From Clostridiales bacterium (GTDB lineage Bacteria > Bacillota > Clostridia > Peptostreptococcales > Acidaminobacteraceae), in assembly GCA_016342415.1 (NCBI GenBank), contig JAEIOD010000025.1, positions 1 to 64,000 on the forward strand: a DNA stretch of 64,000 bases, in the 5' to 3' direction. Positions 9,070 to 17,883 of the stretch are shown here, piece after piece (positions within the stretch are counted from its first letter, which is position 1; each line of letters opens with the position of its first letter). A model generated the notes under the pieces. That model made no database searches and was not told the DNA's origin. It worked only from the letters and a program-made list of their open reading frames with translations. A program made the position numbers and the translations under genes.

Positions 9070-11031
9070 TTACTTCAAATAAATATCCATCCATTCGGTG
9101 ATTTCTTTTAATCTTCTAATACGGTGTTTTGGTTTCCCCGAGCGTGACAACTCATGATTTTCTCCTTTAAACACCACCATTTTTGAAGGTACATTGTGAT
9201 ATTTCAAAGCAGTAAACATTTGATATCCATCAGGTGTCCAACATCTGAAATCATCATGAGAATGAATAATAAGCGTTGGTGTTTTTATCTGATCTGCATA
9301 TTTGATAGGTGACTGTTCCCACATCAATTCAGAATTCTCCCAAGGTGTCGACTGAACTTGATCCGGTGCAAAATAATATCCGATATCTGATGTTCCAAAG
9401 AAACTAAACCAATTAGAGATGGATCTTTGGGTTGCAGCAGCTTTAAATCTGTCGGTATGACCGATAATCCAGTTGGTCATAAAGCCACCGTAAGAGCCAC
9501 CTGTAACACCCATTTTACTTTCATCAATAATGTCATATCTTTTTATTACTTCATCTACAAAATCCATAATATCTTCATACTCTATGGTGCCATACTTACC
9601 TCTGATATCAGCAAAGTCATTGGTCTTTCCGTCAGAACCTCTTGGATTACAATAGATCACAACATATCCCTTGCTCGCAAAATACTGCATCTCATGGTAT
9701 AAAATATCACCATAAGCAGTCTTTGGACCGCCGTGAATATTTAAAATTGCAGGTAGTTTTTTCTCCTGAGTATCTGGAATCATGATAAATCCATCTAATT
9801 CAATACCTGCTCTATTCTCAAATGTAAAATGCTCAGGTGTTACTAAATCATATGTTGACTTTACGACCGTATTATAAGAGGATATTTTTTCCATCGTTTT
9901 TAAGTCATACAATTCTTGGAAGTCTTGATTCATCAGTCCAATACCATAGAACTTTCCATGAGCATAAACATATTCATCTAAAACACCAGGTAGTTTATTA
10001 ACAACTTCAATGGTTCCTTTTATATCTAATGACATCAACTCGTTTTTGAAATTATTGAGCAACATGAAATATATTTTGTCATCTACACGAACATAATCAC
10101 TTGGTGTATTTCCAATTCTTAGATCACTTCCGACAGCATTTGAATTTGCCAATAACAAATCAGGGGTTAACACACTATAATCATTTCTCTCTAGATTTAC
10201 CAATCCGAACTTGCCATTTTCGAACAAGCCATACGTTTCATGATTTGAACCATATACTATTAACTCTTTTTCGTTGAGTTGTACAACTTTTCTATAATTA
10301 AAAGCTTCTTTCAAACCGATTTTCATCATTTGGCTATCTTTTAATTGATACAATTCATTGTGTAATTCTTTTTTGTTTTCATAAGTTTGTCCAATAATAA
10401 ATAGAGTGCCAAATTCCTCTTCAAAATGGATATCCATTACGGTAAATGGTGTTTTGGTTATTGTAGTCGTAACTTTGGAATTCAAATCATAACAATACAG
10501 TACCATTCTAGCACCCTCTGTAAAAGTGCCACCATTAGACCAAAAAGGGATTTCGGTTAATACGTCATAATCATCATCTTCTGTTAAAGCTTTTATATAG
10601 TCCTCTTGTTCATGACCTGATAAATCTTTAATTTTATCAAGAACTTCATTGAAAGGTGCCAAAAAATAAAGTTTTTCATCAAACAGAACAGCTTTTTTTA
10701 CCATATAAGGCAACTCAATAAAAGATTCTGCTTCACCACCATGAATATTGATTTTATAGTAGACAGTCTTTTGAATTTTCTCTTTTGGTGTATCACGCTT
10801 TGATTTGAATATAATTTCTTCGTCATTCAACCATAAATGACCTTGATCATGTTTTCCCGATGTCAGTCTCCTGTGATTTTTTTTAAACATATCATATAGA
10901 TAAATACTCGATTCATAACAATTGTTTTCCATGTTAGAAGTCGAGACAATATAACTTAGGTAATTACCTTGTTGCTTTAGTTGAGATAAATGTTTAACTT
11001 CATTAAATAGATCTATTGTAATTTGCTTCAT
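9070..11031 (-). CDS. S9 family serine peptidase (acylaminoacyl/prolyl oligopeptidase type)
   Basis: This 653-residue cytoplasmic peptidase has an N-terminal beta-propeller-like region (about 1-385) and a C-terminal alpha/beta hydrolase domain. The catalytic Ser is in GGSYGGF, Asp in HSHDDFR and His in GENHELS near the C-terminus; the HGGPKTAYG oxyanion region is also present. The open frame extends 39 codons upstream, but the ATG at 11031 is chosen because AGGAGG lies just before it. The longer version would also run through the terminator and the tail of the neighbouring GNAT gene. No signal peptide is seen, so it probably trims cytosolic peptides. Confidence 0.92.
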   Translation of the reverse strand: MKQITIDLFNEVKHLSQLKQQGNYLSYIVSTSNMENNCYESSIYLYDMFKKNHRRLTSGKHDQGHLWLNDEEIIFKSKRDTPKEKIQKTVYYKINIHGGEAESFIELPYMVKKAVLFDEKLYFLAPFNEVLDKIKDLSGHEQEDYIKALTEDDDYDVLTEIPFWSNGGTFTEGARMVLYCYDLNSKVTTTITKTPFTVMDIHFEEEFGTLFIIGQTYENKKELHNELYQLKDSQMMKIGLKEAFNYRKVVQLNEKELIVYGSNHETYGLFENGKFGLVNLERNDYSVLTPDLLLANSNAVGSDLRIGNTPSDYVRVDDKIYFMLLNNFKNELMSLDIKGTIEVVNKLPGVLDEYVYAHGKFYGIGLMNQDFQELYDLKTMEKISSYNTVVKSTYDLVTPEHFTFENRAGIELDGFIMIPDTQEKKLPAILNIHGGPKTAYGDILYHEMQYFASKGYVVIYCNPRGSDGKTNDFADIRGKYGTIEYEDIMDFVDEVIKRYDIIDESKMGVTGGSYGGFMTNWIIGHTDRFKAAATQRSISNWFSFFGTSDIGYYFAPDQVQSTPWENSELMWEQSPIKYADQIKTPTLIIHSHDDFRCWTPDGYQMFTALKYHNVPSKMVVFKGENHELSRSGKPKHRIRRLKEITEWMDIYLK

Positions 11032-11075
11032 GTCAGCCTCCTGAGTTTTAATTACATCATCATAATTTATTATAT

Positions 11076-11104
11076 CAAAAAAGAAGTAGACTAAGCTACT
11101 TCTT
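11076..11104 (-). terminator. Terminator of the six-gene GNAT/AlaX operon
   Basis: The stem AGAAGTAG/CTACTTCT with a 6-base loop is followed on the minus strand by T6. It overlaps the stop codon of the GNAT gene and separates that operon from the S9 peptidase. Confidence 0.8.
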
Positions 11105-11869
11105 ATGAATACCAAACCAAAAAACTTCTTTATATCTCTTAAAGCCACATTTTTCAGCCAAACTGAAAGAAGCTTGATTGCCTACATTGATATGAATATA
11201 TGGAATTTGGTCTTTTTCTAACACCTTAGAAATAATATCCATAGACAATTCATAGGCTATCCCCTGACCTCTATAAGCTTCTTTTGTAAACATGATGCCA
11301 ACCGAATTATCACGATGAAGCAAAACCCAAGCAACAGGCTCTCCATCAACTCGATAAACACTTGACGGTCTATTTTCAAGATCATCATAAATGAAAGTAT
11401 GTGAAAACTCATCTTTAAAAGTATAATGTTCATCTATAATCTTTGAATCCTCTACAGTACCATCAGTCAGTAGAAGCTTAGATTCATAGGGTTTAAATGC
11501 ATCTTTATCAACAGACAACAATATGCAGGGTTCTTCCCATTCAATCGTTTTATTTTCACTTAGTATCTTAAAGACTCTATGATCCACTGCATCAAATCCA
11601 TATGCCTCAAGTTTGTTAAAGAAATGATCTCTGATATGATATATGAAAGCATCATTTTTGGCATAAACATAGTACCAATAAGAGTGTTCGTTAACAATTA
11701 CACCATTTGGATTTTCTTCATCATCGACATAAATCATCAAATCATCTTCTGGATCATCAAACAATCCTTTTGTAATATTTTCAATTGCTCCAATAATATT
11801 CAAATTGGCTATTTCATCCTCTTTTCTAAGAAAAGAAATGATTTTATTTTTGTCATACACCCTAATCAT
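11096..11869 (-). CDS. GNAT-family N-acetyltransferase
   Basis: This 257-residue protein has a poorly conserved N-terminal half and a C-terminal GNAT fold. The acetyl-CoA pyrophosphate-binding loop is visible as YRGQGIAYELS near residue 205, followed by the typical late strand and helix NQASFSLAEKCGF. The substrate is unknown. It overlaps the AlaX-like gene by 8 bp and is the last gene of a tightly packed operon. The extended N-terminal half suggests a second, possibly degenerate, acyltransferase-like domain. Confidence 0.82.
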   Translation of the reverse strand: MIRVYDKNKIISFLRKEDEIANLNIIGAIENITKGLFDDPEDDLMIYVDDEENPNGVIVNEHSYWYYVYAKNDAFIYHIRDHFFNKLEAYGFDAVDHRVFKILSENKTIEWEEPCILLSVDKDAFKPYESKLLLTDGTVEDSKIIDEHYTFKDEFSHTFIYDDLENRPSSVYRVDGEPVAWVLLHRDNSVGIMFTKEAYRGQGIAYELSMDIISKVLEKDQIPYIHINVGNQASFSLAEKCGFKRYKEVFWFGIHKK

Positions 11870-13013
11870 TTAATACCCCAACAATATAATCAACGAAGAT
11901 CATCCCTGATTCATTACTTTCAAAAATACCTTGAGCGACTTTCTGACTACCGCCACCTTTACCACCATAATTTTTTATTTCTTTGAAAATCTCATTACAT
12001 TTCACATCAAAAGAACCATCATGAGATAACATCACCTTAAATTCAGATTTAGAATAAACCAACAGTACTGTATTCATAACCTCTGAAACCTTTTTAATCA
12101 CATAGTTCATATCCTGACTTGGTAAATAATCAAATATTAGCAGCTGATACGCTTTTTCTTTTTTTAATTGTTCTTCTATAGTTTGATCGATTAATTTTCT
12201 GTTGAGTTCAATATATGATTTCTTTAACTGTTCATTTTTTTCCTTTTCTGCATAAAAGCGCTCTAAAATACTAGTGTCGTCAGATGAAAACTCTTGATTA
12301 AGCGTTTTTACTATATCCGTTTTCCTTCTCAAATCCAGTAAGGCTCTCTGTCCACACTTAAAGAATATTCTAGACAGACCTTTGTTTTTTTCAACTTTAT
12401 AAAGTTTAATAATCCCAACTTCACCCGTTCGATGAGGATGTGTTCCACAACAAGCAACACAATCCACATTAGGAATGGTAACAATTCTAATATTTTCATC
12501 TACTGTGACATCTTTTCTTACTGGAAAATCAAATTCTGTATCATCATCTACATAATCAAATTTTAATTCTATATTCTGATAAATGACATCATTGGCTAAA
12601 TCTTCAATATGAATTAACATCTCTTGATCAATTTTTGTATCTATATCTATGGTTATAAAGTCTTTACCTATATGAAAGCCTTTATTATTACCATCATAAG
12701 CTTCTTTTATGATACCGGATAATATATGTTCACCACAATGTTGTTGCATACCATCAAGTCTTTTATCCCAATCAATAATTAAAGTCACCTCTTTTGTTGT
12801 TGGAAATGAATCCATGTAGTGATAAATAACGCCATTTTTTTCTTTTACATCAGTCACTGGAATGCCATCAATATAGCCAAAATCAGCCGATTGACCACCA
12901 CCTACTGGAAAGAAAATAGTCTGATCCAGTACAACAGCATTCTCAGTTGTTTCTATTATATGCGCTTTACATGTTCTTAAATAAACGTCTTCATCAAATA
13001 ATCGTTTAGTCAT
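11862..13013 (-). CDS. Alanyl-tRNA editing protein AlaX-L with DHHA1 domain
   Basis: This 383-residue free-standing editing enzyme hydrolyses mischarged Ser- or Gly-tRNA(Ala). The zinc-binding editing motifs are HCGEH near residue 92 and CCGTH near 185. The N-terminal second-domain fold has FFPVGGGQSAD near residue 34. The C-terminal DHHA1 domain carries the glycine-rich GGKGGGSQKVAQG. It overlaps the genes on both sides by 8 bp. The ATG at 13013 has AGAGGT before it. It lies among other translation-related genes, such as the DTW-domain gene. Confidence 0.92.
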   Translation of the reverse strand: MTKRLFDEDVYLRTCKAHIIETTENAVVLDQTIFFPVGGGQSADFGYIDGIPVTDVKEKNGVIYHYMDSFPTTKEVTLIIDWDKRLDGMQQHCGEHILSGIIKEAYDGNNKGFHIGKDFITIDIDTKIDQEMLIHIEDLANDVIYQNIELKFDYVDDDTEFDFPVRKDVTVDENIRIVTIPNVDCVACCGTHPHRTGEVGIIKLYKVEKNKGLSRIFFKCGQRALLDLRRKTDIVKTLNQEFSSDDTSILERFYAEKEKNEQLKKSYIELNRKLIDQTIEEQLKKEKAYQLLIFDYLPSQDMNYVIKKVSEVMNTVLLVYSKSEFKVMLSHDGSFDVKCNEIFKEIKNYGGKGGGSQKVAQGIFESNESGMIFVDYIVGVLND

Positions 13014-13632
13014 TTTTTACCTCTCTATGTTCATATTTACCTGCATGGTATTTTTCTAAATAATAGTTGAAATAATCTTTAAGTGATTCTGCTTGATTGG
13101 CTTCACCAATCAATTTCAATAATTCAATGCCCACTTCTACAGTACAGATATGATGAACATCATTGTTTCTTCTTAAATCGTACGCCGTTTTTTGACTGGG
13201 GTTTAGAGATATAATAGGAAGTGTCTTCAGATATTCACTCTTTCTTATCATCTTACGCGCTTCTTTCCATGTCCCATCTAGTATTAAAAACGCTATTTTT
13301 CTATCAGAAGGTTTATACTCTGTCACTCTTTTTTTATCGTCCTCTTTATCAGAAGTAAAAATAAGATAAACATCATATTCCTTCATAAGTTTTAACAGTT
13401 CCTGTGGCGGTTCGTGACGTTTCCAACAAAAAACTCTTGTGGATTCAAGTGCATTTTCAATCAGTCTTCCCGTATTATTGGTTCTTGAAAACTCATTTTC
13501 ATGCGTCAGTAACCAAAACTCTACTTGACTTTTTAAACAAATCTTATAATCACAAATACAATGACCTGTTACCAAACCACAGTTTTCACATTGTAATGTA
13601 TTTTTTGAAATGGGTTGTCTATATGTTCTCAT
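13006..13632 (-). CDS. DTW-domain protein, probable tRNA-uridine aminocarboxypropyltransferase
   Basis: This 208-residue protein of the TapT/YfiP family transfers the 3-amino-3-carboxypropyl group of S-adenosylmethionine to a tRNA uridine. Visible features are an N-terminal cysteine cluster (CENCG, then CICDYK) that may bind zinc, LLTHENEFSRTNNTGR, the name-giving DGTW motif near residue 110 and YDLRRNN. An ATG at 13632 is preferred over an in-frame TTG one codon upstream. The gene overlaps AlaX downstream and the GNAT gene upstream. The substrate position on tRNA is inferred from the family. Confidence 0.86.
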   Translation of the reverse strand: MRTYRQPISKNTLQCENCGLVTGHCICDYKICLKSQVEFWLLTHENEFSRTNNTGRLIENALESTRVFCWKRHEPPQELLKLMKEYDVYLIFTSDKEDDKKRVTEYKPSDRKIAFLILDGTWKEARKMIRKSEYLKTLPIISLNPSQKTAYDLRRNNDVHHICTVEVGIELLKLIGEANQAESLKDYFNYYLEKYHAGKYEHREVKND

Positions 13633-14092
13633 CAAGCTGTTTCTCCATAAAAGCTACTGTAAATTTATTTTTCTTGTAAGATTTCACTTTATCTATTTTA
13701 TATCCTAGTGACTCATACCATGTTCTTAGAATAATATTTTCATTGATCATACCGAGTTGTATCTTTCCTTCAACTAAACTTTCCACATGATCCATCAACG
13801 CTTTACCATACCCTTGTTGTTGGTGATGTATAGAGACACAAAGATATTTAATTTTATGCCTTTTTTCACTTTTCTGATCAAGACCAATACACCCGACCAA
13901 CTCAGGTGCATAATAACCATAGAGTACTAGTCCTTTTTCGATTGCATTTAAAAAGGTACCATACTCTAAAAAAGCACTATTACCTGGACAGTTTTCAGGA
14001 GTAGCACCTATCGTATCTGCAACTACCAAAAAACTTTCAATCATCATCTGATAACAAAGTTTAAAATCCCGTTCTTCTATAACTTGTATCAT
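13619..14092 (-). CDS. GNAT-family N-acetyltransferase
   Basis: This compact 157-residue GNAT enzyme has an acetyl-CoA loop (HQQQGYGKALMDHV) near residue 90 preceded by the beta-4 strand KYLCVSI. The late NENIILRTWYESLGY segment is the usual family ending. The acceptor is unknown. GGAGGTC lies just before the ATG. The start overlaps the stop of the zinc peptidase gene (ATGA) and the end overlaps the DTW gene by 14 bp, so it is part of the six-gene operon. Confidence 0.86.
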   Translation of the reverse strand: MIQVIEERDFKLCYQMMIESFLVVADTIGATPENCPGNSAFLEYGTFLNAIEKGLVLYGYYAPELVGCIGLDQKSEKRHKIKYLCVSIHHQQQGYGKALMDHVESLVEGKIQLGMINENIILRTWYESLGYKIDKVKSYKKNKFTVAFMEKQLDENI

Positions 14093-14808
14093 ATGACCTC
14101 CATAAAATCAAAATGCAACCATCTGCCGTGATCCTTTAACCATAGCTCATGAGTTTTATAATCCGGCATCACTTCATGAACACGTTTCCAATATGATTTG
14201 GAATGATCCATATGTTCCATATGACACATTTCATGAATTACAATATAGTCAATCACTTCGATCGGCGCCATAAGAAGCCTGTAGTTAAAACTCAGATTAC
14301 GTTTGGAACTACAACTGCCCCATCTTGTTTTTTGATCTCTAACAGAAATTTTATTAGGAGAATGTTCAAAATGATGCTGATATAATTTTACCCGTTTCAC
14401 GATCAAAGTTTTTAGCAACTTCTTATAAAATGCAATCATCATTTTTGATATAAAATCATTCGACGCTTCTTTTGGGACAATCATAATCAACTCATTATCC
14501 ACTTTTGATATTTGACCTTTTGAAACATGACGTTTCATAATAATTGTCGGTATCTGTTCACCCAGATAGCGCACCTTTTCTCCAGATTCATATTGCCTTT
14601 TTTGAACGGATGTTTTGTATAACGATTCAATTTTTTCTAGAATCCACTGACTTCGTCTACCAAGTACATCCCGTATGATTTTATCTGTCGTATTCTTAGG
14701 TACTTTCAATTGTACTTCGCCAGTTGCTTCTATTCTTATCTCTATGGATTTCCTTTTAGAATAAATCACATGATAATCAAAACTTCTATTTTCTATATTA
14801 AATGTCAT
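14089..14808 (-). CDS. YgjP-like (DUF45) zinc metallopeptidase
   Basis: This 239-residue protein belongs to the M48-related DUF45/WLM group. The active-site helix HEMCHMEHMDHSKSYW near residue 190 supplies the two HExxH histidines and a downstream His for zinc. KTRWGSCSS just before it is a strongly conserved family signature. There is no signal peptide, so it is cytoplasmic. The substrate is unknown. It overlaps the TIM-barrel gene by 11 bp and the GNAT gene by 4 bp. Confidence 0.9.
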   Translation of the reverse strand: MTFNIENRSFDYHVIYSKRKSIEIRIEATGEVQLKVPKNTTDKIIRDVLGRRSQWILEKIESLYKTSVQKRQYESGEKVRYLGEQIPTIIMKRHVSKGQISKVDNELIMIVPKEASNDFISKMMIAFYKKLLKTLIVKRVKLYQHHFEHSPNKISVRDQKTRWGSCSSKRNLSFNYRLLMAPIEVIDYIVIHEMCHMEHMDHSKSYWKRVHEVMPDYKTHELWLKDHGRWLHFDFMEVI

Positions 14809-15766
14809 TCATAATCCTTAGTTGTTCTATTACATAACCTTCCCACACAGACTTGTCTTTACCAACCACTTCAATCATTTGATATCGAGGCTGCACCTTC
14901 TCTATAATTCTATTCAATCCTTTATCCATAAATGGTATATGAGCATCCAATGAAGAAATATGCTTATAGATAATACCAAATTTATCATAGTCAGATGCTT
15001 TTGTATAGTCATCATACAATGCTGTATGATCTTCTTTAAGATAGTTATACGCCAATGTACTGTTGATGTGTATGCCTTTAATCCAGTGAATACTATCGCC
15101 TAAGGTTTCCAAAGTATCGAGTATATATCTAACACCTTCTTCTAAAGTTCTTAACTCTGAATTTGTTATCAACAAGTGAGATAAATCCAACATCACACCT
15201 TTATTGGCATAATCAATTTGGCTCATAAAATCATCTAACGCCTTTTTATCCAATAGAGTTAATCCTGGCCACCATAAATTTTCAAACAATAACATAACAT
15301 CATCACTGCCTGTAAATGTTTGATTGACGATTTCAACTGTTTTATCTAAAACATCACTGTTATTATACTCAAATTCAAAAGTAAAAGCATCTTTAGTCGT
15401 CACATGTCCAACATGGAAAACCATATATTCCGCTTCTAATTTTTTAGCTATTTCAAAATCTCTTTTAAATCTATTGTGTATGGCATATTTATCTGTACCA
15501 CCGAAGGTTTGATGAAGCGACGCTTCACTTGGAAAATCAAGTTCATATCGATCATCACCATTATAAAATTCAAGCCATGTTGGAAAATAACTTAAATGAA
15601 GGCCTTTTACAATATCTTTAGGAATATCTTCTACTGCTTCATTACCGTGAAGCAATAACTCAATACCATCCAAACCATTATTACTCAAAAAGTCTTTTAG
15701 ACCTTTCCAGTTACCGTTATACCACTCTAAATGGTAATCGGTATTTGAAAAATTACATAATACCAT
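14798..15766 (-). CDS. TIM-barrel sugar-phosphate isomerase/epimerase-like protein
   Basis: This 322-residue protein resembles the xylose-isomerase-like TIM-barrel superfamily that also includes endonuclease IV. Barrel-like segments include GIELLLHGNE near residue 34, MVFHVGHV near 115, MLLFENLWWPG near 160 and MLDLSHLLIT near 193, with acidic and His residues at strand ends as expected for metal binding. The exact reaction is not deducible. It is the first gene of the six-gene overlapping operon and has a strong AAAGGAGGG site. Confidence 0.78.
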   Translation of the reverse strand: MVLCNFSNTDYHLEWYNGNWKGLKDFLSNNGLDGIELLLHGNEAVEDIPKDIVKGLHLSYFPTWLEFYNGDDRYELDFPSEASLHQTFGGTDKYAIHNRFKRDFEIAKKLEAEYMVFHVGHVTTKDAFTFEFEYNNSDVLDKTVEIVNQTFTGSDDVMLLFENLWWPGLTLLDKKALDDFMSQIDYANKGVMLDLSHLLITNSELRTLEEGVRYILDTLETLGDSIHWIKGIHINSTLAYNYLKEDHTALYDDYTKASDYDKFGIIYKHISSLDAHIPFMDKGLNRIIEKVQPRYQMIEVVGKDKSVWEGYVIEQLRIMNDI

Positions 15767-15803
15767 AAGCCCTCCTTTCTATATCTTACATGATTTCAGA
15801 CAT

Positions 15804-15826
15804 GAAAAAAAGCCTCCTAAGGCTTT
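15804..15826 (-). terminator. Terminator after hemerythrin gene
   Basis: The stem AAAGCC/GGCTTT with loop TTAGGA is followed on the minus strand by a run of T. It overlaps the hemerythrin stop codon. Confidence 0.8.
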
Positions 15827-16229
15827 AATTTTCATATGTTTTTAAAGCTTCTATATACAACATATCCACTTCAAGAATATGATGTTTAATCCAATTCATC
15901 ATATAGTTATACAACCACATGACATCCATCGCAGTTGTATCTTTTTCTACAACCCTTTTACACTCTAAGTATATGTCTTTCTTGATTTTTTCATGTTGAG
16001 TATGATGCGATTCAAAATCATCATAATTTACTTTTTTCATAATAGCTTCTTCTGTTTTAAAATGCAATGACGCATACTCAACAATTTCATTTAGTAGTCT
16101 TGGTAACTCTTCTCTGAAATCATTTAATTTTGTTAATTCCTCAAGCCTATTTATGAGTCCAAAGAACATTTCATGTTGCTCATCAATTTTCTGAAGACCG
16201 ACAGAATATCGTTCATCCCAATGTATCAT
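15825..16229 (-). CDS. Bacteriohemerythrin
   Basis: This 134-residue single-domain hemerythrin carries a non-haem di-iron site that binds O2 or NO. All iron ligand motifs are visible: DEQH near residue 20, HFKTEE near 53, HHTQH near 71 and HHILEVD near 111. The ATG at 16229 is chosen over one five codons upstream because AGGGAG lies in front of it and the protein then begins with the typical WDERYSVG. It starts one base after the M14 carboxypeptidase gene stops, so the two are co-transcribed. The likely role is oxygen sensing or scavenging in an anaerobe. Confidence 0.93.
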   Translation of the reverse strand: MIHWDERYSVGLQKIDEQHEMFFGLINRLEELTKLNDFREELPRLLNEIVEYASLHFKTEEAIMKKVNYDDFESHHTQHEKIKKDIYLECKRVVEKDTTAMDVMWLYNYMMNWIKHHILEVDMLYIEALKTYEN

Positions 16230-16230
16230 C

Positions 16231-17829
16231 CTACTCTCCCTCATTTATTATGTCTTCCACCAATAACAAGTAGCCTTTTAATTCACCTAGAGTAATCCTA
16301 CCCACAAGTATACGGTTATAATCTATAATATTGTTTTCAAGCAGAACTTTTAAAGACTCTACCGCCCATTTAGGTTTAATATAAACATTATAAATGTTTT
16401 TTATCTCATACTCTTCAAAAAAAGCTTGCTTTATAATGACAAATGTCTCTTCATATGTTGCATAATCGTCTGGTCTAAATATATTATCACTGCCATTGAC
16501 TATACCTAGGGTTCTTGCTTTTAACACCCAGTCATCTGAACAATCATCAAAAGGTGTACCCAAAGCAACTGTGTTATCCTGTAATAACATCACTTGTTTA
16601 ACCAAATCACTCCGCGTTATTTTGTTGAGGTTTTTATCTAGGAAAGGTCTTGGTTTACCGTCATATCTCAGTACAGTACCACCATATTCATCTAGAATTG
16701 CTTTAGCATATATTGCCTCTTCAAAATCTCTGACATATTTACCATTTAAATACCATTTATAAGGGAAATAACCAGTTGTACGACCTTCCTTTACGGCCAT
16801 CAGAGGTAAATACTTAGTTTCTTCATAGGCTTTTTTTACATACTTCGATGTTACAGGTAACGTCTCTTCCCAATATACTGTTTCAATTGTAATACTGGGT
16901 TTCAAAGTATTCATTGCTGTAAAATCCGTTAAGTACCCACTACTCGATGTATATCTACTACCTTCCACTAAATCATATTCAGTTTCCAATGCTAACTTAT
17001 AAGCAAGTTTATAGGTTCTATCATTATGCTTTTCTGATAACATCCATTTATACCAGTAGATCACTTCTCCCTTTGAATGATAACTGAGATAATTTCTAAA
17101 ATCATACTTTAACAAATAATCCATCAACAGTTGTGTTTCTACTTCAGACCCTGCATATTGTCCAAAATAAAAACTGCCACTAGGTCTAAAACTTCTAAAT
17201 TCGTTATGTATCATATTCCAGATATCCCTAAAACCTTCTAATTCCAGATCATAATAATAGCCCGGAAAATTTCTATTCAGATCTACACCATTTACATTTG
17301 ATTTGTAATTTCTAAAATCATGATCAGTGTAGCTTAATAATTTGTCTTGATTAGGTTTGCTAATTGTATACAAACCTCTGGTCGACAAATTATAGCCATC
17401 AGGATTAGAAAGAGGCATAAAATGTATGACATTATCCCTTAATATATCTTTCATATGATAGTCAGGGATGACTGTATCATCATAATAATCCATTGCATAT
17501 AGTTCTATCATCTTCAATAGAATATTTGGGCCAGGGTTTTCTCTACTATGAATGCCACTTTCTACTAAGAAATGCATCTTATCAACATACCCTTCACTCA
17601 CTCTTAATGTTATTGAAGCATCTTCTGTTAAGACAACAGCATAAATAGGTCTACTATCCGTTGAATAACCTAGCACTATTACTTTTATAAGATTGGGATA
17701 TTGAAGTTCAAGTAATTTTACTTTTTCATAAATCATTTCTGCTGTATTGAGCTCTTCAATTGAAACAATTTCTTCAGCAAAAGTTGTAAATGAACACAAC
17801 AGTATTAAAATTAGAATGACTTTCCTCAT
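16231..17829 (-). CDS. Secreted M14 zinc carboxypeptidase with C-terminal SLH-like region
   Basis: This exported 532-residue carboxypeptidase has an N-terminal signal peptide (hydrophobic stretch at about 4-17). The M14 zinc ligands are HSRENPG near residue 90 and SYHSKGE near 250, the substrate region reads VNGVDLNRNFPG, and the general-base Glu is in ITIETVYW near 305. From about residue 420 the sequence reads like SLH repeats (CSDDWVLKARTLGIVNGSD, then FRPDDYATYEE), which could hold it on the cell wall. The start is ATG at 17829 behind GAGG; a GTG two codons upstream is less well placed. Targets may be cell-wall or dietary peptides. Confidence 0.88.
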   Translation of the reverse strand: MRKVILILILLCSFTTFAEEIVSIEELNTAEMIYEKVKLLELQYPNLIKVIVLGYSTDSRPIYAVVLTEDASITLRVSEGYVDKMHFLVESGIHSRENPGPNILLKMIELYAMDYYDDTVIPDYHMKDILRDNVIHFMPLSNPDGYNLSTRGLYTISKPNQDKLLSYTDHDFRNYKSNVNGVDLNRNFPGYYYDLELEGFRDIWNMIHNEFRSFRPSGSFYFGQYAGSEVETQLLMDYLLKYDFRNYLSYHSKGEVIYWYKWMLSEKHNDRTYKLAYKLALETEYDLVEGSRYTSSSGYLTDFTAMNTLKPSITIETVYWEETLPVTSKYVKKAYEETKYLPLMAVKEGRTTGYFPYKWYLNGKYVRDFEEAIYAKAILDEYGGTVLRYDGKPRPFLDKNLNKITRSDLVKQVMLLQDNTVALGTPFDDCSDDWVLKARTLGIVNGSDNIFRPDDYATYEETFVIIKQAFFEEYEIKNIYNVYIKPKWAVESLKVLLENNIIDYNRILVGRITLGELKGYLLLVEDIINEGE

Positions 17830-17860
17830 AGGCACCTCATTATGTCAAATTTATATAAGA

Positions 17861-17883
17861 ATAACTCGTGAAACACGAGTTAT
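17861..17883 (-). terminator. Hairpin terminator after the selenoprotein gene
   Basis: A perfect 10-bp stem (ATAACTCGTG/CACGAGTTAT, loop of 3) overlaps the selenoprotein stop codon. It is followed by a T-rich but interrupted stretch on the minus strand. Confidence 0.65.

Noticed and set aside
11032..11148. Extended N-terminus of the S9 peptidase (39 extra codons)
   Set aside because: It crosses a terminator and the end of the neighbouring GNAT gene, has no ribosome site, and the ATG at 11031 lies right behind AGGAGG.
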